Assembly (NCBI GenBank): GCA_021397835.1
Contig: JAJFZO010000863.1
Span: 2,480,001 to 2,544,000 of the forward strand
Direction: 5' to 3'
Source: Moringa oleifera
Taxonomy: Eukaryota; Streptophyta; Magnoliopsida; Brassicales; Moringaceae
Length of the DNA: 64,000 bases
Shown piece after piece: positions 34,601 to 48,380 of this stretch. Each line of letters begins with the position of its first letter. Within the stretch, counting starts at the first letter, position 1. The position numbers were made by a program, and so were the translations under genes. The notes under the pieces were generated by a model. The model was not told the origin of the DNA. It made no database searches and was given only the letters and a program-made list of their open reading frames with translations.

Positions 34601-37310
34601 AATATTAAACTTTTATAGTTGATTTCATTTGGACTCTAACCAGATAAGACGTGAACACCTTTTTTTTTCCCCCTTTATTTATCAATAAATAAATATATTT
34701 ATTTATTTCATTTTATGGAAATAAATAAAATAAAAATAAATGAGTTTGAATTATGGCGGGTACAGTAGTTGCGAGATTTTGTCAAATCCGACGGTTGGCC
34801 ACCTAATCCAACCAGGTCATGGCCCTCTGGCCTTTGCTCTTTGATTGTGTGGCTTCAGTTTTCTTGTGATGTCTCCTTAAATATTATTAAGCAGTCTACT
34901 CATAAGTTAATTACTAATGAGACCTCAATCAAATCGATTTTCTTGATGTACAATTCAAATCAGTTAAATTTAAAATTTTGTCACTTATAATAATTACGTA
35001 AAATAATTTTAAAAATATAATTCATAATAAATAAAATTTAAATAGTATTTATAATATATCAAAAATCAAAATTAATGTTGATCTCTTACCTTTTTTTTAG
35101 ACTTTAAATCAAAATTTTAACTTCAATTCAGCTCTTTAGAACAGACCAACACCTCATGTCAGTATCTTAGTTCTTAAAATTCTGATTATTTTATGCGAAA
35201 TTCAATCATGTTGATCAAATCTCTTAATAATAAAATTTTACATTAATAAATACCAACGTAACTATAACTTACAAATAAATAAAATAATTTATAAAGATAT
35301 TAATTGATCAATTTTATTTAAATGACTTAAACCCAACACAAATATTATAAGTATATTTAAATTTTTTTTGGAAAATATTTTTATAAAAAATAAGTTAATG
35401 TAAATCTTTAAATGCATCAAAAAATAATTTATAAATATATTTAAAATATTAAAATATAATTTATTATTTAAGTAAAGGATGTGAGATTCCTTGATGATTC
35501 TTCTAATTGCATAAGTCAACCTTTGGTTTAATTAATTAAATTACATACGTATAAGTCACCATTACCTTATATATTAGCTAAGTGCTTTAGGATTATTACC
35601 TTTTTGCTTAACATATTTAGTTATTAATATAATTGATTTACCCAAAATGAAGAAAAATATATGGCCTTAGCCATTAAGAGTCAGAAACCCTAAATTTACT
35701 TAAAGAAACTGACCATTACCATTGACCACCTTTTCTTAACATTAAACTTTGTCAGAAAATTTCACACGTGGTCCACTGAAACCCTAGATTGACAGTTTTG
35801 GTCCCACGAAATCAAGCAAAATTAGGGTCTTATCTCTTTTTCTTTTTTTTTTTTAATTTTCTTTTCGATGACTCATGTTTGATTCCTATCAACTATGACA
35901 CGTGGCAGAGACCCGCCATGCTCTTGGGGCTGCTGCTGCAGAATAGTCATATTTCGTGATGGCTAACTGATAGACACGGAAATACTTTTCGCTGTCAACG
36001 CGATCCCAATTAGCCAATATTTTAAACGGCGTCATTTCGCAGATTCAACTGATTTCTAGCCCACTCATTTCTTGTGGGCCTATACTGATTTTTTGGGCCC
36101 AATTCAGCCCCTTCCTGGATCAACAGATTTTTATGGGCCCAATGTGGGTCTTCTTGGCCCGATTAATATTATTACAATTAAAGGCATGAAATGTTCAATG
36201 GGATTTGTTTTAATTTCATGTGTAGTCTATAAATTAAATAATTTTTATTGATAAATTTATATAGGTGTATTAGGCTCATTTTATATTTTAGTAAAAATGT
36301 TAATTTCTTTTTACAATAATTTAAATTAGAGGGTTATTTTTGCTTATAAAATATGATTATATATGATATTATTTATATATTAAAATAATGATAAATATTT
36401 TAACATCTCTTCAAATAATTTTATCTTTTAAATAGATTTCAAATAAATCTTTCTCTTTTAATTTTCACCTTAAATTACAAATCGTTTCAAAAAATCTAAA
36501 TTGACAAAAATAGCTCAATTAAACCTTACTGACGAACGTTGTCAAATTTTAATGCTAATATGAAAGCACATTCGTCTGTTTAATTTTGCGACTGTCTTCC
36601 CTAAACAAAAAGTAGGTTCTTCTTAAACACTTTGCGCAAATTTTCTTAACCATTCGTGAAACTAGTTGAGTAAATTGGATGAAAAACGAAATTGTTGATT
36701 TGCTATCACTTCTTGCAACCTTGACTGCATTGTTTGTCGTTCTTGAAATTGATTTGGACAGACGAAGAGTAAGGCTGATAGAAGGAAGCAAGAAAGAAAC
36801 TAGGAAGGAAAACTAAGAGATAGAACCCAAAATTCAGTTAGTTTTTTTAATTATTTTATGCTGCGATGCAGCTGAGAAAAGGGAATAGAAAGAAAACAGA
36901 GAGGCGAGACTTTTATAAGGGGGTGAAGCTGCGTCGACGAAGAACACTATCGACGGAGAAGGTCAATGAAGGTGAGAGCAAAATGAGTAAGAGAGGTGAT
37001 TTTGAAGGAAAGCAAAACCAAAGAACAGGATTTTTTGGACAAGAAGATGTGTTTAATTATTACCTGCTAGATGAGTAATAAATGTTTTTGACATGATAAT
37101 AATTAAAATTATTTAAGGATATGTGTATTGAAGAAAATTTAAAAATTATTTTAATTAAAAAAATAAAATATAAAAAATAATATTTATAAATACAAATTAT
37201 CAAAAGATTAAAAAAAAAATTGGTCCAAAGTAGAAAGCAGGAGCGAAACAGCGTCGTATTAGTTTCTGTCGGATCATCCCAATCTTTAACGGTGTAACCC
37301 AAGCCCCGCC
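34601..37310. other. Gene-poor spacer upstream of CWC15
   Basis: The left part is AT-rich with relic-like phrases at about 35150-35270. G-boxes CACGTG lie at 35765-35770 and 35899-35904. TGGGCC-type sites cluster at 36075-36160. Between 36555 and 37078 the sequence has exon-like composition: a 78-codon minus frame (36791-36555) and a 70-codon plus frame (36866-37078). Neither matches a family I know, and a minus-strand TTATAAAAG lies at about 36913-36921. This could be a small unknown or dying gene; I do not call it. Confidence 0.4.
36075..36160. promoter_or_regulatory. Cluster of TGGGCC (site II, TCP-type) motifs
   Basis: TGGGCC lies at 36075-36080 and the palindrome TGGGCCCA at 36094-36101 and 36134-36141, with a TGGCCC near 36155. 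Such clusters are typical near the start of housekeeping genes and are bound by TCP factors. The nearest known start, CWC15, is over 1.1 kb away, so the target is unclear. Confidence 0.55.
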
Positions 37311-37317
37311 GACTAGC

Positions 37318-37324
37318 TATAAAA
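37318..37324 (+). promoter_or_regulatory. TATA box of CWC15
   Basis: TATAAAA lies on the plus strand. Transcription would start near 37350. A leader exon probably ends at GAG|GTAATT near 37431 and is joined to the ATG exon at the acceptor GGCAG near 37935. Confidence 0.6.
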
Positions 37325-37959
37325 GGGCAAGCTCCCTTGCTTTGCTTTAATATTGTTTTCTCCCCGATCGAATAGAATCAACCCGAATCAAAGCCAATAG
37401 AATCGGACTGAAATTCTGAGGTATTCTGAGGTAATTCTTGAGTTCGTTTCCTCTGCTCTGATGATTAAGTCTCATTACGTGGTATTTTCCTTTTCTTTCT
37501 TCCTTCTCTTGTTTTTGCGTTGTACCTTTTGAAACTTTTTGCTAGGGCTTCGTTACTTAATCACTAGGGTTCTTTTTTTCTTTCAAGAAGTTTCGTGTTC
37601 ACTTGTGTTCGGATTTTGATTTTCAATGACCCGCTGTTGGTATTTTTTAAAAATTAAACAAGAAGTGAATGAGAGAGTGCTGAATTTGAGAGGTTTTCTT
37701 ATATTTCACGCTCGAATACAAATTACGAGATTAATTTTCCTGTGTTTCGTCTTAGATGCCACTGTTGGGTAGTTCAGTAAATATGATATGACTACAATAT
37801 TTTTGGCTTTAGCTTTGTCGGTTGTTTCACTACATTTTGGTGTTCTATATATGGGTTTCCTAACTCATAAAGAGTGCTAGGTTTCTATTTGTAACACGTA
37901 CAGAATAATATATGATTGCTCCTGTGATTCGGCAGGTGAATTATCTATTTTGAGTAAAC

Positions 37960-40152
37960 ATGACGACTGCAGCTCGGCCTACATGGGCACCTGCAAAGGG
38001 TGGTAATGAACAGGGTGGTACTCGAATCTTTGGGCCCTCCCAGAAATACTCGTCAAGGGACCTTGCAGCTCATACAGCTCTAAAGCCAAGGTGGGTTTTC
38101 AACATTGATCATTGAGTTAGCTTGTCTTATAGTATATGTTGATTCTTGCCTTAAGTACCATATGGAATTACATTATTGTGTGCCTCTAGGGCATAACACC
38201 CATCTTGAAAAGTTTGTGTTCCATCATTTCAAACTTTAGCCAGCTGTTTTGTGACATGTTTCTATTGGGTTGCCTTACTGCACAATACATGATCAATCTT
38301 CAAGTTCTGTAATTTGCTTGGTTAATGCATTGGAATTATGCGTAAGAAAATTTTGGCTTCTATCTATATTTTTCTCTTGATATGCATGAGTATTTTTTTG
38401 ATTAGTAGATGTACTCTTCAGGAAGGAAGGACAGGACACCCAGGAGGAATTGCACAAGAGGAACCTCCGTGAGGAGCTGGAGGAGCGTGAGCGGAGGCAT
38501 TTTTCATCTAAGGATAAGTCTTATAGTGGTAAACATATCTGACCGATCTTGAGTATCTTGCAAATTTTTTCATTGTGAAGTTTGTTGATTTCCCTTTTAC
38601 TATATATCATTCAGATGACAGAGATCGCAGAAAGGGAAGCCATCTTCTGCTGGAGGGTGAGGTCATCAACTCTCTTGTGGATTTTACTTATGAAATTAAA
38701 GCTTGCTAAGTGCTTTACTAACTAAAAAAGTCATCTGTAGGGACAAAAAGGGACGCTGAGGATCGGATTGTTCCACGCAGTGTAGATGCTGATGATTCTG
38801 ATATAGAAGTCAAAAGTGACGATGAAAGGTTGTTACTTTTGGCCAATATCTCTTGTTATGTCTCTCTATAGAATGTTTGTTTCTTTTGATGAACAGTTTG
38901 ATACTCTTTTAAATAATTTGTACTGTGGATTTCGAGGAGATTGCTATGTACAAAAACATGCTATTATAATGCGATTGGCATATAGCAAGTATCTCGTACT
39001 ATGCTCATCTTTTCTGTATATTATCTACATCAATGGTACTTAAAATTCTTATCTATGTTTTTCCTTTGTTTCTTTAAAGTTGTTGATTGGTTTGCAACGT
39101 GTCTTGGTTGGTAAGGCGATGCAATCTCACAGCTGTCTTTAAACCTACAACACAATTTTGGCTAAAGGAATAATATTCGGAGTTTAGAGAAGCTGTCTGA
39201 GCGATTTTTTTTTAGCTGAAACTGCATTTCCATGTGTTTTCTGTGTAATATTTTGCCATTTGATTCCATTGTTCATTTCTTTCCTATCCATTGGAATGAC
39301 CTTACCGTATAGGTGTGCTGTTATTTGCTAAATTATTTTTGTTTCTTATATTAGTGATGAGGATGATGATGATGATGAGGATGACACAGAAGCTCTTTTA
39401 GCTGAGCTTGAACAGATTAAGAAGGAAAGGGCGGAGGAGAATCTTAGAAAGGCAAGTTCATTCTATTAAGAAGATTTCTATTTTTTCTTTTGCTTATATG
39501 TCATTGTGGGTTTTATGTACTGATGCTTTATGAGAGATTCTGATTTCTTGGTGGAGGCTGTGATTATTCATGATAGCTATTCAATAATGGTTGCAGAGAT
39601 GCTTTATGATCTACAGGTCAATTATGTCTTGTCTGTAGCATGGCGCAAATGATTTTTTACTACTTAATTAGCCTTGTCATTGCCAAGTAAATAGATGGGT
39701 TTTGTGATGAATGCTTTGCACTGATATTGGGCTGTGAAGCCTGTTATGTCCTTGCATTCATTTGTGTACATGGTGCAAATTGTTACATTATAATGATAGA
39801 GAACCTGTATACTTGTGCAGGAAAAGCAACAGCAGGAAGAAGAGCTTAAAGCCAAAGAGGCAGAGCTTCTTCGAGGAAATCCACTGCTTAATAATCCAAC
39901 CTCATTTAATGTCAAAAGGAGGTCAGTAGCTGTGAACTTAACTTTTCTGTGTTCCATAAGCAAGTATCAGACTCCCATGAGTTTCAGGGTATCATTTGTT
40001 GATCTTTTCTAATGCTTTCTTTTGTCAGGTGGGATGATGATGTGGTCTTCAAGAATCAGGCCCGTGGTGAGACCAAGACTCCAAAGCGCTTCATCAATGA
40101 TACGATCAGGAATGATTTTCACCGGAAATTCCTGCAAAAGTACATGAAGTGA
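37960..40152 (+). CDS. CWC15: Spliceosome-associated protein CWC15
   Basis: CWC15 (Cwf15) is a subunit of the NineTeen-related part of the activated spliceosome. Seven exons join in phase: 37960-38090, 38422-38528, 38615-38656, 38741-38828, 39355-39451, 39821-39921, 40029-40152, giving 229 aa. It begins [15 protein letters not shown] with [13 protein letters not shown], the conserved N-terminal block. A charged middle follows, with an acidic run [20 protein letters not shown] and a coiled-coil-like [19 protein letters not shown]. The end, [18 protein letters not shown] through [13 protein letters not shown], is the hallmark C terminus that contacts the spliceosome core. Length and sequence agree with Arabidopsis At3g13200. 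Intron 5 uses a GC donor, AAG|GCAAGT at 39452, with a normal CAG acceptor; any GT alternative would break conserved residues. Confidence 0.97.
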
Positions 40153-41808
40153 AACCAAATGTTGGTTCTTAACCATTGTACTAAATGACGTTTTTGATTA
40201 TTCTGGGTTTGAGAATGATGTACTTCTAATGGCAAATTATGTTGTTTGGATTCACCTTGTCAAAAGTCTGTTTGATACTGTTATACATACGAAGTTTACG
40301 AAGTAACTGGATCTTTGAATTACTTATTGGGTGCCTGCTATAATTCAATTCTCAGTGAACAATTATTTACATCATTGTAATTGATTGGACGCCTTTCTAA
40401 ACCCCTGGCCCCTGCCCCCCTCTTCCCTCCCTCCTGACCCCACACTTGGAAGTCTCTTTAATCCTTAAATGAATTGTGGATAATGAGTAGTTTAAGTAAG
40501 AAAGTGGTGGAAATTAGATATGGGATCCAGGAGGAAGGATGGGCAGGGTCATGGGTGAGTTTTAGGGTAAGTGGAGGATGTTTCATCAGATTTGTACATG
40601 ATATTTCGTATAGGGGGAAGTCTCTTAAAAATGATTTTTGAGCTTTGTAGTGGTGATGAAGAAGCTTGGGGGAGTGATAATTTGGTAGTACAATACAGGG
40701 GTGTGTCATGCCAAATGGTTTCAAAAAGGGTGCACAATGACTGGGAGATGGGAGTTTTTAATATTCTTTCTCCATTGTGTAATCATATATATATATAGAC
40801 ATTGGATGGAGATGGACGCAACAGATTTGGGAGTGTTTTATCTGTCTATGAGCATTTGTGGACGGCTGCAGAGTGACCACAAAGTTAAAAGTACAGATAG
40901 GAATTCATATTTTTAAGACAGCAAGAAATTTATGATGATAATTTCATTATTTATTTTTCAGATGGCGCAGAGAAAAATAAATAGGTAAGTTTTTGAAGGA
41001 ATTTGAGATTCTTGTTAATTTAATAAAAAATAAAAAACATTTTAAAATTTTTGGACAGCTGAAATTTTTTTGATAAATAAGGAGGATTGCATAAAGTTCA
41101 CAGAAAATTTAACCTTTAAATGGTTACTACATTTGCACATGAGAAATACTCTTGATGCTACTTTTTAACTAACACACACAAACATATATATATAAACACA
41201 TATACCCCTCCCTTCTGTTAGCTCTACCATTTTTGTTGAACTTAGAATTTTTGGAGTTGGACCTTCTTTTAAATTTTGGGTTTGTTTTCATTTTTTTATT
41301 TGCCTTCCATTAACAAATTAGCCGGAACAGATCTGCATACTTCAACTTAAAAGGGAAAGTTGGTCAGAAATCCGTGCTCTTTTCTTTCTTGCATCATGTT
41401 TTCAGGTAGACACAAAGAAATCTTAATTTCAGAAAGCACCTCATTGTTACATAAAATGACCTCTATCAAAAAAACTCACACATACATTTACATGTTCCAG
41501 AATTTCAGACTTCACAGATCTTACATGATTGAATCATGAAATGTACATCTTCTGATTTGGACATACTGCCCTTCACCAAGACCATAAAATTACTATCTAA
41601 TTCTGCTAGATAGACAACCAATTTGGTAATCAACAATTTTAATTTAAATAGAGAAACCAAGAGGCCAACCATGTGGGTAGGAGCAACACCGCAAAGAATG
41701 GCCGGAAGTTGTGCCAGCCACTGCCTTGTTCATTCATCAGATCCAGCTCAAACTAATATACATATACATCAGATCCACACAGTTGTGAAGTAATGAATGC
41801 AACTGCTA
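40153..41808. other. Convergent spacer between CWC15 and the TMEM245-like gene
   Basis: The spacer holds 3-prime UTRs and about 1.3 kb of noncoding DNA. It includes a C/T-rich run at 40395-40442 and short frames at 40458-40916 that have no family features. Confidence 0.5.
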
Positions 41809-44353
41809 CTATTTGCTTTTGTCCGGTTCATCCAGAACAAATTCTGCATACAAATCCTTGAGAGCAATCACAACTGTAGTTATCAGTGGCCCCATAATTG
41901 CTCCCTGTGAAAATTACATACAAATTAGGAACCGCACAGTGATGCATGACAGGATAACAAATTATGAAATACATGGCAGCAGGAGTCACAAATTTGAAAA
42001 CACTTGCATAATTAAACCCATGAAAAATCAACTTGTAATTATCTGTCAATTTTGATTTTCGAAGACAAATTACTAGCAAACTGTTTGTTTGAAAGTAAAG
42101 CAGATAGAAGTTTAGACTTCATAGCTGACCGGTGAAGTAACCATCGGACCAGATTGCAACTTGAAGCTCTGACTAGGCCTATCTTTCTCATAAGATACTA
42201 TCATTAAATCAAAATTACTGCATCAGAACCTAGCTTTTAACACATGATAATGTCGCAGCTTCCTGACCTACATTAGTGAGAAAACCTGAGACATTTGGAT
42301 TCTTAAACTACTAATAAGAGCCATATATAGGTTGAACTTCATTTGCCCTTTTTGATGTTGTAAAAAGAGTGAGTAGGCTACAGGTATTCCTTCAGAAAAT
42401 AACTTTTCTCTACTATCAAGAATATTCAGAACTTTGGAATTTAATATTCAGGAAAAGAAAAGAAAAGTACTGAACAGAGCTTACCTCCACAGCCGATGGA
42501 AACAATGTCATTCCACCAATGATGCTAAGCCCAGTAAGATATGCACTATAACCAGGTATGTCCTCCTGAATTTCAGATGCACCATAATCCATAAGCAAAA
42601 GGTGCATAATGGACAAGGTGACAGCCATGATGTATCTGCTCTCCAGCACAAGTTGCAAAGCTGCAGGGATTGTTGCGAGCCAATATGGAAAGATAGGCAA
42701 CAGAGGGCTGATGAATGCGAGTATAGTTGATACATACAAGAAGTGTATTTTGTATAGTCTAAACAAAAGCCATGTCAAACATCCTTGAAAAAATGCAATC
42801 TCGGCAGTGGCCAAAAGAACGCCTGATATAGCATGATCAAGAACTTCTACACATCTGATCCTTGTTGATTTTGAAATGGGGAGCATACACATAACCTGTT
42901 CTGTTACCCCACCAGACTTTGATGTAATAAGATAGTATAAAACCCAGAAGAAAACCATTGACTGAGACACAAAGTTGAAAAACTCAGCAGCACCATAAAT
43001 GATGGAGTTTCCTATGGAGTACATGAGTTTTGCACCACTGCCTAAAACAGATGCACTACTAACAAATACACGTTGTGAGACATCCATCCCTCGTACAGCA
43101 AACCCTTTTGCCTTCTCCACTAAATCCTCCCGAGTGATTATCAACTCTCTAAAAATTGCATCTAGTTCTGTATATATCTGTCCCCATTCCCGGTCACTAA
43201 CCCTCTGCCTCAAACTCAAGAGTTTCTCTGTATAGGGAGAAGGCCTCATCAGAGATGTAGATTGCTCTGAGTAATTAGCTGGTGAAGCAATCACAAAATG
43301 CTTAATTCCTGTAACAAATTCTGTCATGTTATACTGCATTGCTAAACTGTCTATGTGCTCAGACACCGTGGCATAGAACTGGGTGGTATACTTGTCTACC
43401 ATTCCAGGCACATCATTTTCATCCATCCACTTCTTAATACCAATACGCTCGGCATAATTACTCTCCTCAACATGTGATTTCAACGAAATCACTGCATCTT
43501 TTCCCTCAACTCCAATCTTATATGAGAAGAATATAATACCAGCCAAAGATCCCACAATCATACCAACAATCAACCCAATTGCCACAATGGTGTTCAACTT
43601 CTTCAATATCCCTCGTGTGAAAAATGCACTCAGTGGGCTGCGCCTAAAGCTATTATTCCTGAAAGATGACACTGCAAACATTGTTGAATCCACATTTCTA
43701 GTACTACACAGAAATCCCAACACAAGAGTAACCAGGGACCCAATGGAACCAACCGTCTCATAGGCAATTACAAACACCCCAAATGACAATAGCCATCTAA
43801 GTAACTTCGAAAATCCACTCCGAATTCGCCTACGCCTATTAGATTTGGATCTTTTAAGGAAAACCCTTAAACAAACATCCTTAATATCACCAAGTGTCCC
43901 AATAAAAACCCGGAAAACAGCAACGGGAACAGCAAGCACAGTTTCAGTGAGCCCTAGATTAAGAGGTTCACTCCAAAATGCGACAAGGGTCTCTTGTATA
44001 CCTCTCAAGGGAATGGAACACAAAATTGCCCACTGGATTGGCCTGAGATACCCTTGTAATAGCTTGCCTACAGTGTAAAGAATGAATATAGAGAAGGCCA
44101 AACCAGCATGGGCCATTGCTATGTACAGAGCAAGGCGTACCTGGGGATCACCAGGAAGGGTGCTTTTGTCATCTGGGTCACTGGAATTTACCGATAATGG
44201 TGGTGGTGGCGCGTGGTTCTGGAGTGGGGGCGCGTGGGTCTGTGGGGTCGGCGAGGGCTTCCGTATTGATGCAGATCGGAACATGTCTTGCCATGCAAGA
44301 CTTGTGGAGCTTGATTCGGTCTCTGGGTCTCTAGAATATGGGACTAGCTCCAT
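41809..44353 (-). CDS. TMEM245/AI-2E-like multi-pass membrane protein
   Basis: Two exons, 44353-42485 and 41904-41809, join in phase (GAG|GTAAGC, then ACAG|GGA) to 654 aa ending LDEPDKSK. The N terminus is a Pro/Ser-rich cytosolic region (residues 1-70). Several hydrophobic segments follow, starting at about 72-98 ([20 protein letters not shown]), with others near 265-290 and a C-terminal set after residue 440 that reads [38 protein letters not shown] and [14 protein letters not shown]. The C-terminal half, including the [20 protein letters not shown] end, is the UPF0118/AI-2E permease-like signature. It matches Arabidopsis At5g55960 and animal TMEM245. Bacterial relatives export small molecules, but the plant substrate is unknown. 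The extra tail of the first frame past 42485 is intron and must be trimmed. Confidence 0.9.
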
Positions 44354-45291
44354 CTAAAAGCCTTCTTCAGAGAAATTCTGAGTCTCTCATAGAGAGAAGC
44401 CAACCCCAAACTGACACAAAGGCAACAGAAAGATTTATTGGACTTTATTCTCCTTCGGAGGATGGGAAGAGGTAGTAGAGCATAAGCGAGGATATTTATG
44501 GGGGGCTTTCTTGGTGTCAGTGACTTTGATTACTATGTTTAGGTTTTTCTGGTGACGGAATGATTACTCGATTTTGTGGTGGGGAAAGAAACAGTTCATG
44601 AAAATATAGAATTACCATGATGCCATCAACGTCAACTCATGTGATTTCTTGGTCAATGATCACCCTGCAACTTAAATATTTCAAGGAGAAGAGTTATTAT
44701 TCTCTTAATCACCAAGATCTCTGTGCATTGTATTCCACCCAAGAAAGAAAAGGAGAGTGATGTACGGACGAAACCAAACCATAAGAAGTTGCAATACTGA
44801 TGTTGCATTTGCCAGAGAAGGGACAATTGAGTCATAATGGGAAAACTGAAGGGTAGTGGAGATAAATCGAAGTCTGAACGTCCACACTTTTTAATGCCCC
44901 AAGTCCAATGGCAAAGGCAGCCATTGCTAAGCAATTACAGTTCAACACGTCGCCTCTTTTCTTTTCAATTATTTGTTTCATTTTCACAAACACGTTGCAT
45001 GCAATATTCTATTCTATTTTCAATCTCCCTGTCCGGGAATGAGCTCATCAACTTTGAAAACTTCCAATGCAATGACCAAGAACAATAAGTTTCCTGAAGG
45101 TCAAATACATTCTGTTGTAAAGGATCTATCCTCATAAAACTTAAAAATGTCAATAACAATTCAAGTGTCTATTTCTCTTGGAGATTTGGAGAAGAAAGGA
45201 GACATCCCAATTAATTTTCATGGCTTCCTCCATTGCTATCTGCTTAATTATTGTGTAATACATTTGTGAATGATGTATGATGGGTATTTTT
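44354..45291. other. TMEM245-like promoter and ABCG26-like 3-prime UTR
   Basis: About 940 bases separate the TMEM245-like start from the upstream minus-strand ABCG stop. Only promoter, leader and 3-prime UTR are expected. Antisense frames here show no protein features. Confidence 0.5.
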
Positions 45292-48200
45292 TCAGAGATG
45301 GGAGACATTGATTCTCTTGCGAAGGCAAAGGTAAGCACACAATCGATAACCCAGTGCCATTGCTAGCAAAACCCACACTTCTTGCAGGCCACCATTCAAG
45401 TTGACTGTGTCAAATGATGGTGAGCTCTGCAATGTCCTGCACCCTCCTTTGCTCTCACATTCATATAGTTGCTCCCCAGAGTACTGCACCTTTAGAAGAA
45501 GCCTAAACCCGTAGTACATGAATGACAAGTACTTCAACCATTGCATAAACTCTGGTATATGCTGCAACAATAAGGATCAATTAGTCCCATGATTGTTTCA
45601 TTCATCCTTACCCATTTCTGGGCCATCTTCTTCTCAATACTGAGATGAGTGTTTGAGTACTTCTGTAGGGTGTTCTTCATTTTATTATGATTCGAAATGA
45701 AAATTAAAATTTTAAGTGGAACTAAGAATATCCTTTCAAAATCTTACAAGATTGTTTCACTTTCACATGTGAAAATGGGCATCAATTAATGCCACTAACC
45801 TAGTATAGTTGGTACTAGTACTCTCTTTTAGTGAAGAACTACTGTATCAATGTAACTAGAATACCTGGACATAGTAACCCCCAGTGAGAAGGAAGAGCAT
45901 AAGCACCAAAGAGGCCATCATGCCAGCTCTTTTAATACTCAAAACTGAAGCACCAAACAGTTCTCCTGCTCCCTAATTGCAAAAGGAAACTAATGTTACT
46001 GTAAAACACACAAAAATCCTAAACTTGGAATTGTCTTCTGACTTACTTGGCTTGTGACAGCTATCAGTAGTATGGCAAACAGTGTCAAGAAGAAGCAGGG
46101 GACTGTTCTCTTGAATCCAGCCATGAAGTAGACGATGACAATGAAAAATGTAGGGTAGAAGACATGTGCCACCATGTCACACAGAGTGCTGCACGTGTAG
46201 TATACACTTAATCTGTACATATCTGCTTTTCTCTCTTTCACCAAGTAGATCTTTTCAAATGGGAAGACATATACAGCTCCAAATATTGATGAAGATGTCC
46301 AAAATATGCAGATATAAAACATTAGACCAACCTACGATTATGTGTGTCACATTAGTTTCAGAAATGAAGACAACAAGGGGGTAAGTTGTACTAAGTGAAG
46401 CCTACCGGAACTTACTTGATCCCTGAGATGAGCCTCTGTATCTGTCTTTGATTTCCACCAAAGAAGGCCTAACAAGACTGCAACTCCAAGTGCTTGAACT
46501 AGTCTTAGTTTGTCAAAATAATCCCTACGTCTCTCATGGAATGTCCTCCTGCAAATTATCATGAACTGCTCCCACCAAGACAGTGTCCAGTCTTTTTTAA
46601 CTTGAATGGCCAACTGAAGATGCTCTGATGCTTTTGTGTTTCGATGATTCTCTTCCTTTTCTTTGGGCTCCAACTGGGTTTTGTATTTGAGTTGAAGATA
46701 CTAATATAACATACAACAAATGTTTGAAAGGCAGAGGGTGATAGCGAGAGAGCAAGGAGAGTAGTATGATTGAAAGTATGAGAGAGTCCTTACTTTGATC
46801 ACAACCATCTCAGAATCAGACACTCCTTGAGATGCCAATAAATCTTCAGGTAAACTTATGTCATTCACATGTCCAGTTGCTAAATCAAGCAAAAATTCTG
46901 CTGGATTCATGGCTATTTCAGGAATGAATCTCAAGGACGAAAAGTACTCCATAGATTCTCTAGCCTTTCCATAGTACAAAGGATACCCTTCTGATATGAG
47001 TAGAAGTTTGTCAAACATGTGAAACATTCTGCTTGAAGGTTGGTGGATCGTAGTGACAATAGTCCTTCCTGCCTACAGGCCATTAAACACAATCTTTAGA
47101 GAATTTGACCATACTGATACATAAAAATGCATTTAGCAAAACTACCTTGGCTAGTCCTTGGAGAATTTGGAGAAGTTTATTCGCTGAGGTGGAATCCAGG
47201 CCAGATGTTGGTTCATCAAGCAACAACAATGAAGGGTCAACAAGAATCTCATAACCAATACTTGTTCTTTTTCTTTCTCCACCTGATATTCCTTTAACAA
47301 ATCCTCCTCCAATTCTTGTGTGGCGGCACCTATAGTTATTCAGAGATTAGTTACTCAAATTGATTCACCAAGCAGATGAAATGTTGCACTTGTTACCTAT
47401 TTGCATAATCTCTGAGCAGATTCCTAATCTAGTACTTACTTTTCAAGGCCTAGCTCTTTTACAATCATCTCGATTCTAGCATACTTTTGCTCTCGACTCA
47501 TGTAGCTTGGAAGCCTCAAAAATGCAGCAAATGCTAATGTTTCTTCTACTGTAAGTTGTGGAAGCAGCACATCATCTTGTGTCACAAATCCAATTCTGTC
47601 AAGAAATCATTGTTTAAGTAAGACATTATCAAAAGGCCAGCAGCTGTATTTGAGAGAATATCCCAGTGAAATGAAGCTTGAACAGACCTCCTCTTAACAG
47701 CTGGATTGTGAGGGATGTCATTGTAAGTTATCTTTCCTTTAACATTTTCAGTTAATCTGCCTCCAATAATCTTTAACAAGGTTGTTTTTCCACTCCCAGA
47801 AGGACCCATCAAAGCAAGGAATTCTCCCGGGCCAATGCTACCTGTGATACCAGACAAGATCTGCTTGTAGTTCTCTTGCTCTGAGTTCAGCTGTGAAGCT
47901 ACCTTTGACACCACTGCCTTCACAGGATTGATAGAAGATACTCTGCTATTTCTCACCTTGTACTCCACATCTTCAAACTGCATTAGCAACACAAAATTGG
48001 TGTCATCCAGAAATCAAAACAATGAATCTCTCCTCTTTGGCATTATAACATCTTGATCATGTGCATACATAAACACCATAGTCTTCAAACAAAAACTTCA
48101 GTTTCCTAGTTCAAAGATTGAGACAGCCCAGAAAGACCAAATCAAAATGTGAAAGATAAACGAATACCTTGAGCAATATGGGAAGAGGGCGGTCTTTATT

Positions 48201-48380
48201 TGTACGGGAGATGTCATCCTCTATATCGATCTCGGAGTACCTGTTTCTAAGGTAAGCTTGGGACATGAACTCAATATTGTGGCCAAAGCCATTGCTCCCT
48301 GCCATTTGCATGGAACCCATTGTAGGAGGGGACAGTGACATGTCCTCAATCTCATGCTCTCCTCCAATCTCCATTGTCAT
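45292..48380 (-). CDS. ABCG26: ABCG26-like half-size ABC transporter
   Basis: ABCG26 (WBC27) exports sporopollenin precursors from the tapetum for pollen-wall building. Nine exons join in phase: 48380-48168, 47977-47688, 47595-47440, 47329-47146, 47072-46794, 46700-46416, 46331-46047, 45972-45865, 45561-45292, giving 689 aa against 685 in Arabidopsis as I recall. The nucleotide-binding domain comes first: Walker [10 protein letters not shown] at 129-137, Q-loop [12 protein letters not shown], signature ISGGERKR, Walker [14 protein letters not shown] and switch His in [10 protein letters not shown]. The membrane domain follows with [20 protein letters not shown], ending [14 protein letters not shown] and the Cys-bearing loop [15 protein letters not shown]. 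The NBD-TMD order is the ABCG half-size form, which must dimerise. ABCG26-specific stretches ([25 protein letters not shown]) separate it from ABCG21/22. All catalytic motifs are intact. Confidence 0.95.

Noticed and set aside
42434..44357. Several plus-strand frames across the TMEM245-like gene
   Set aside because: All are antisense shadows of a clear 623-codon exon.
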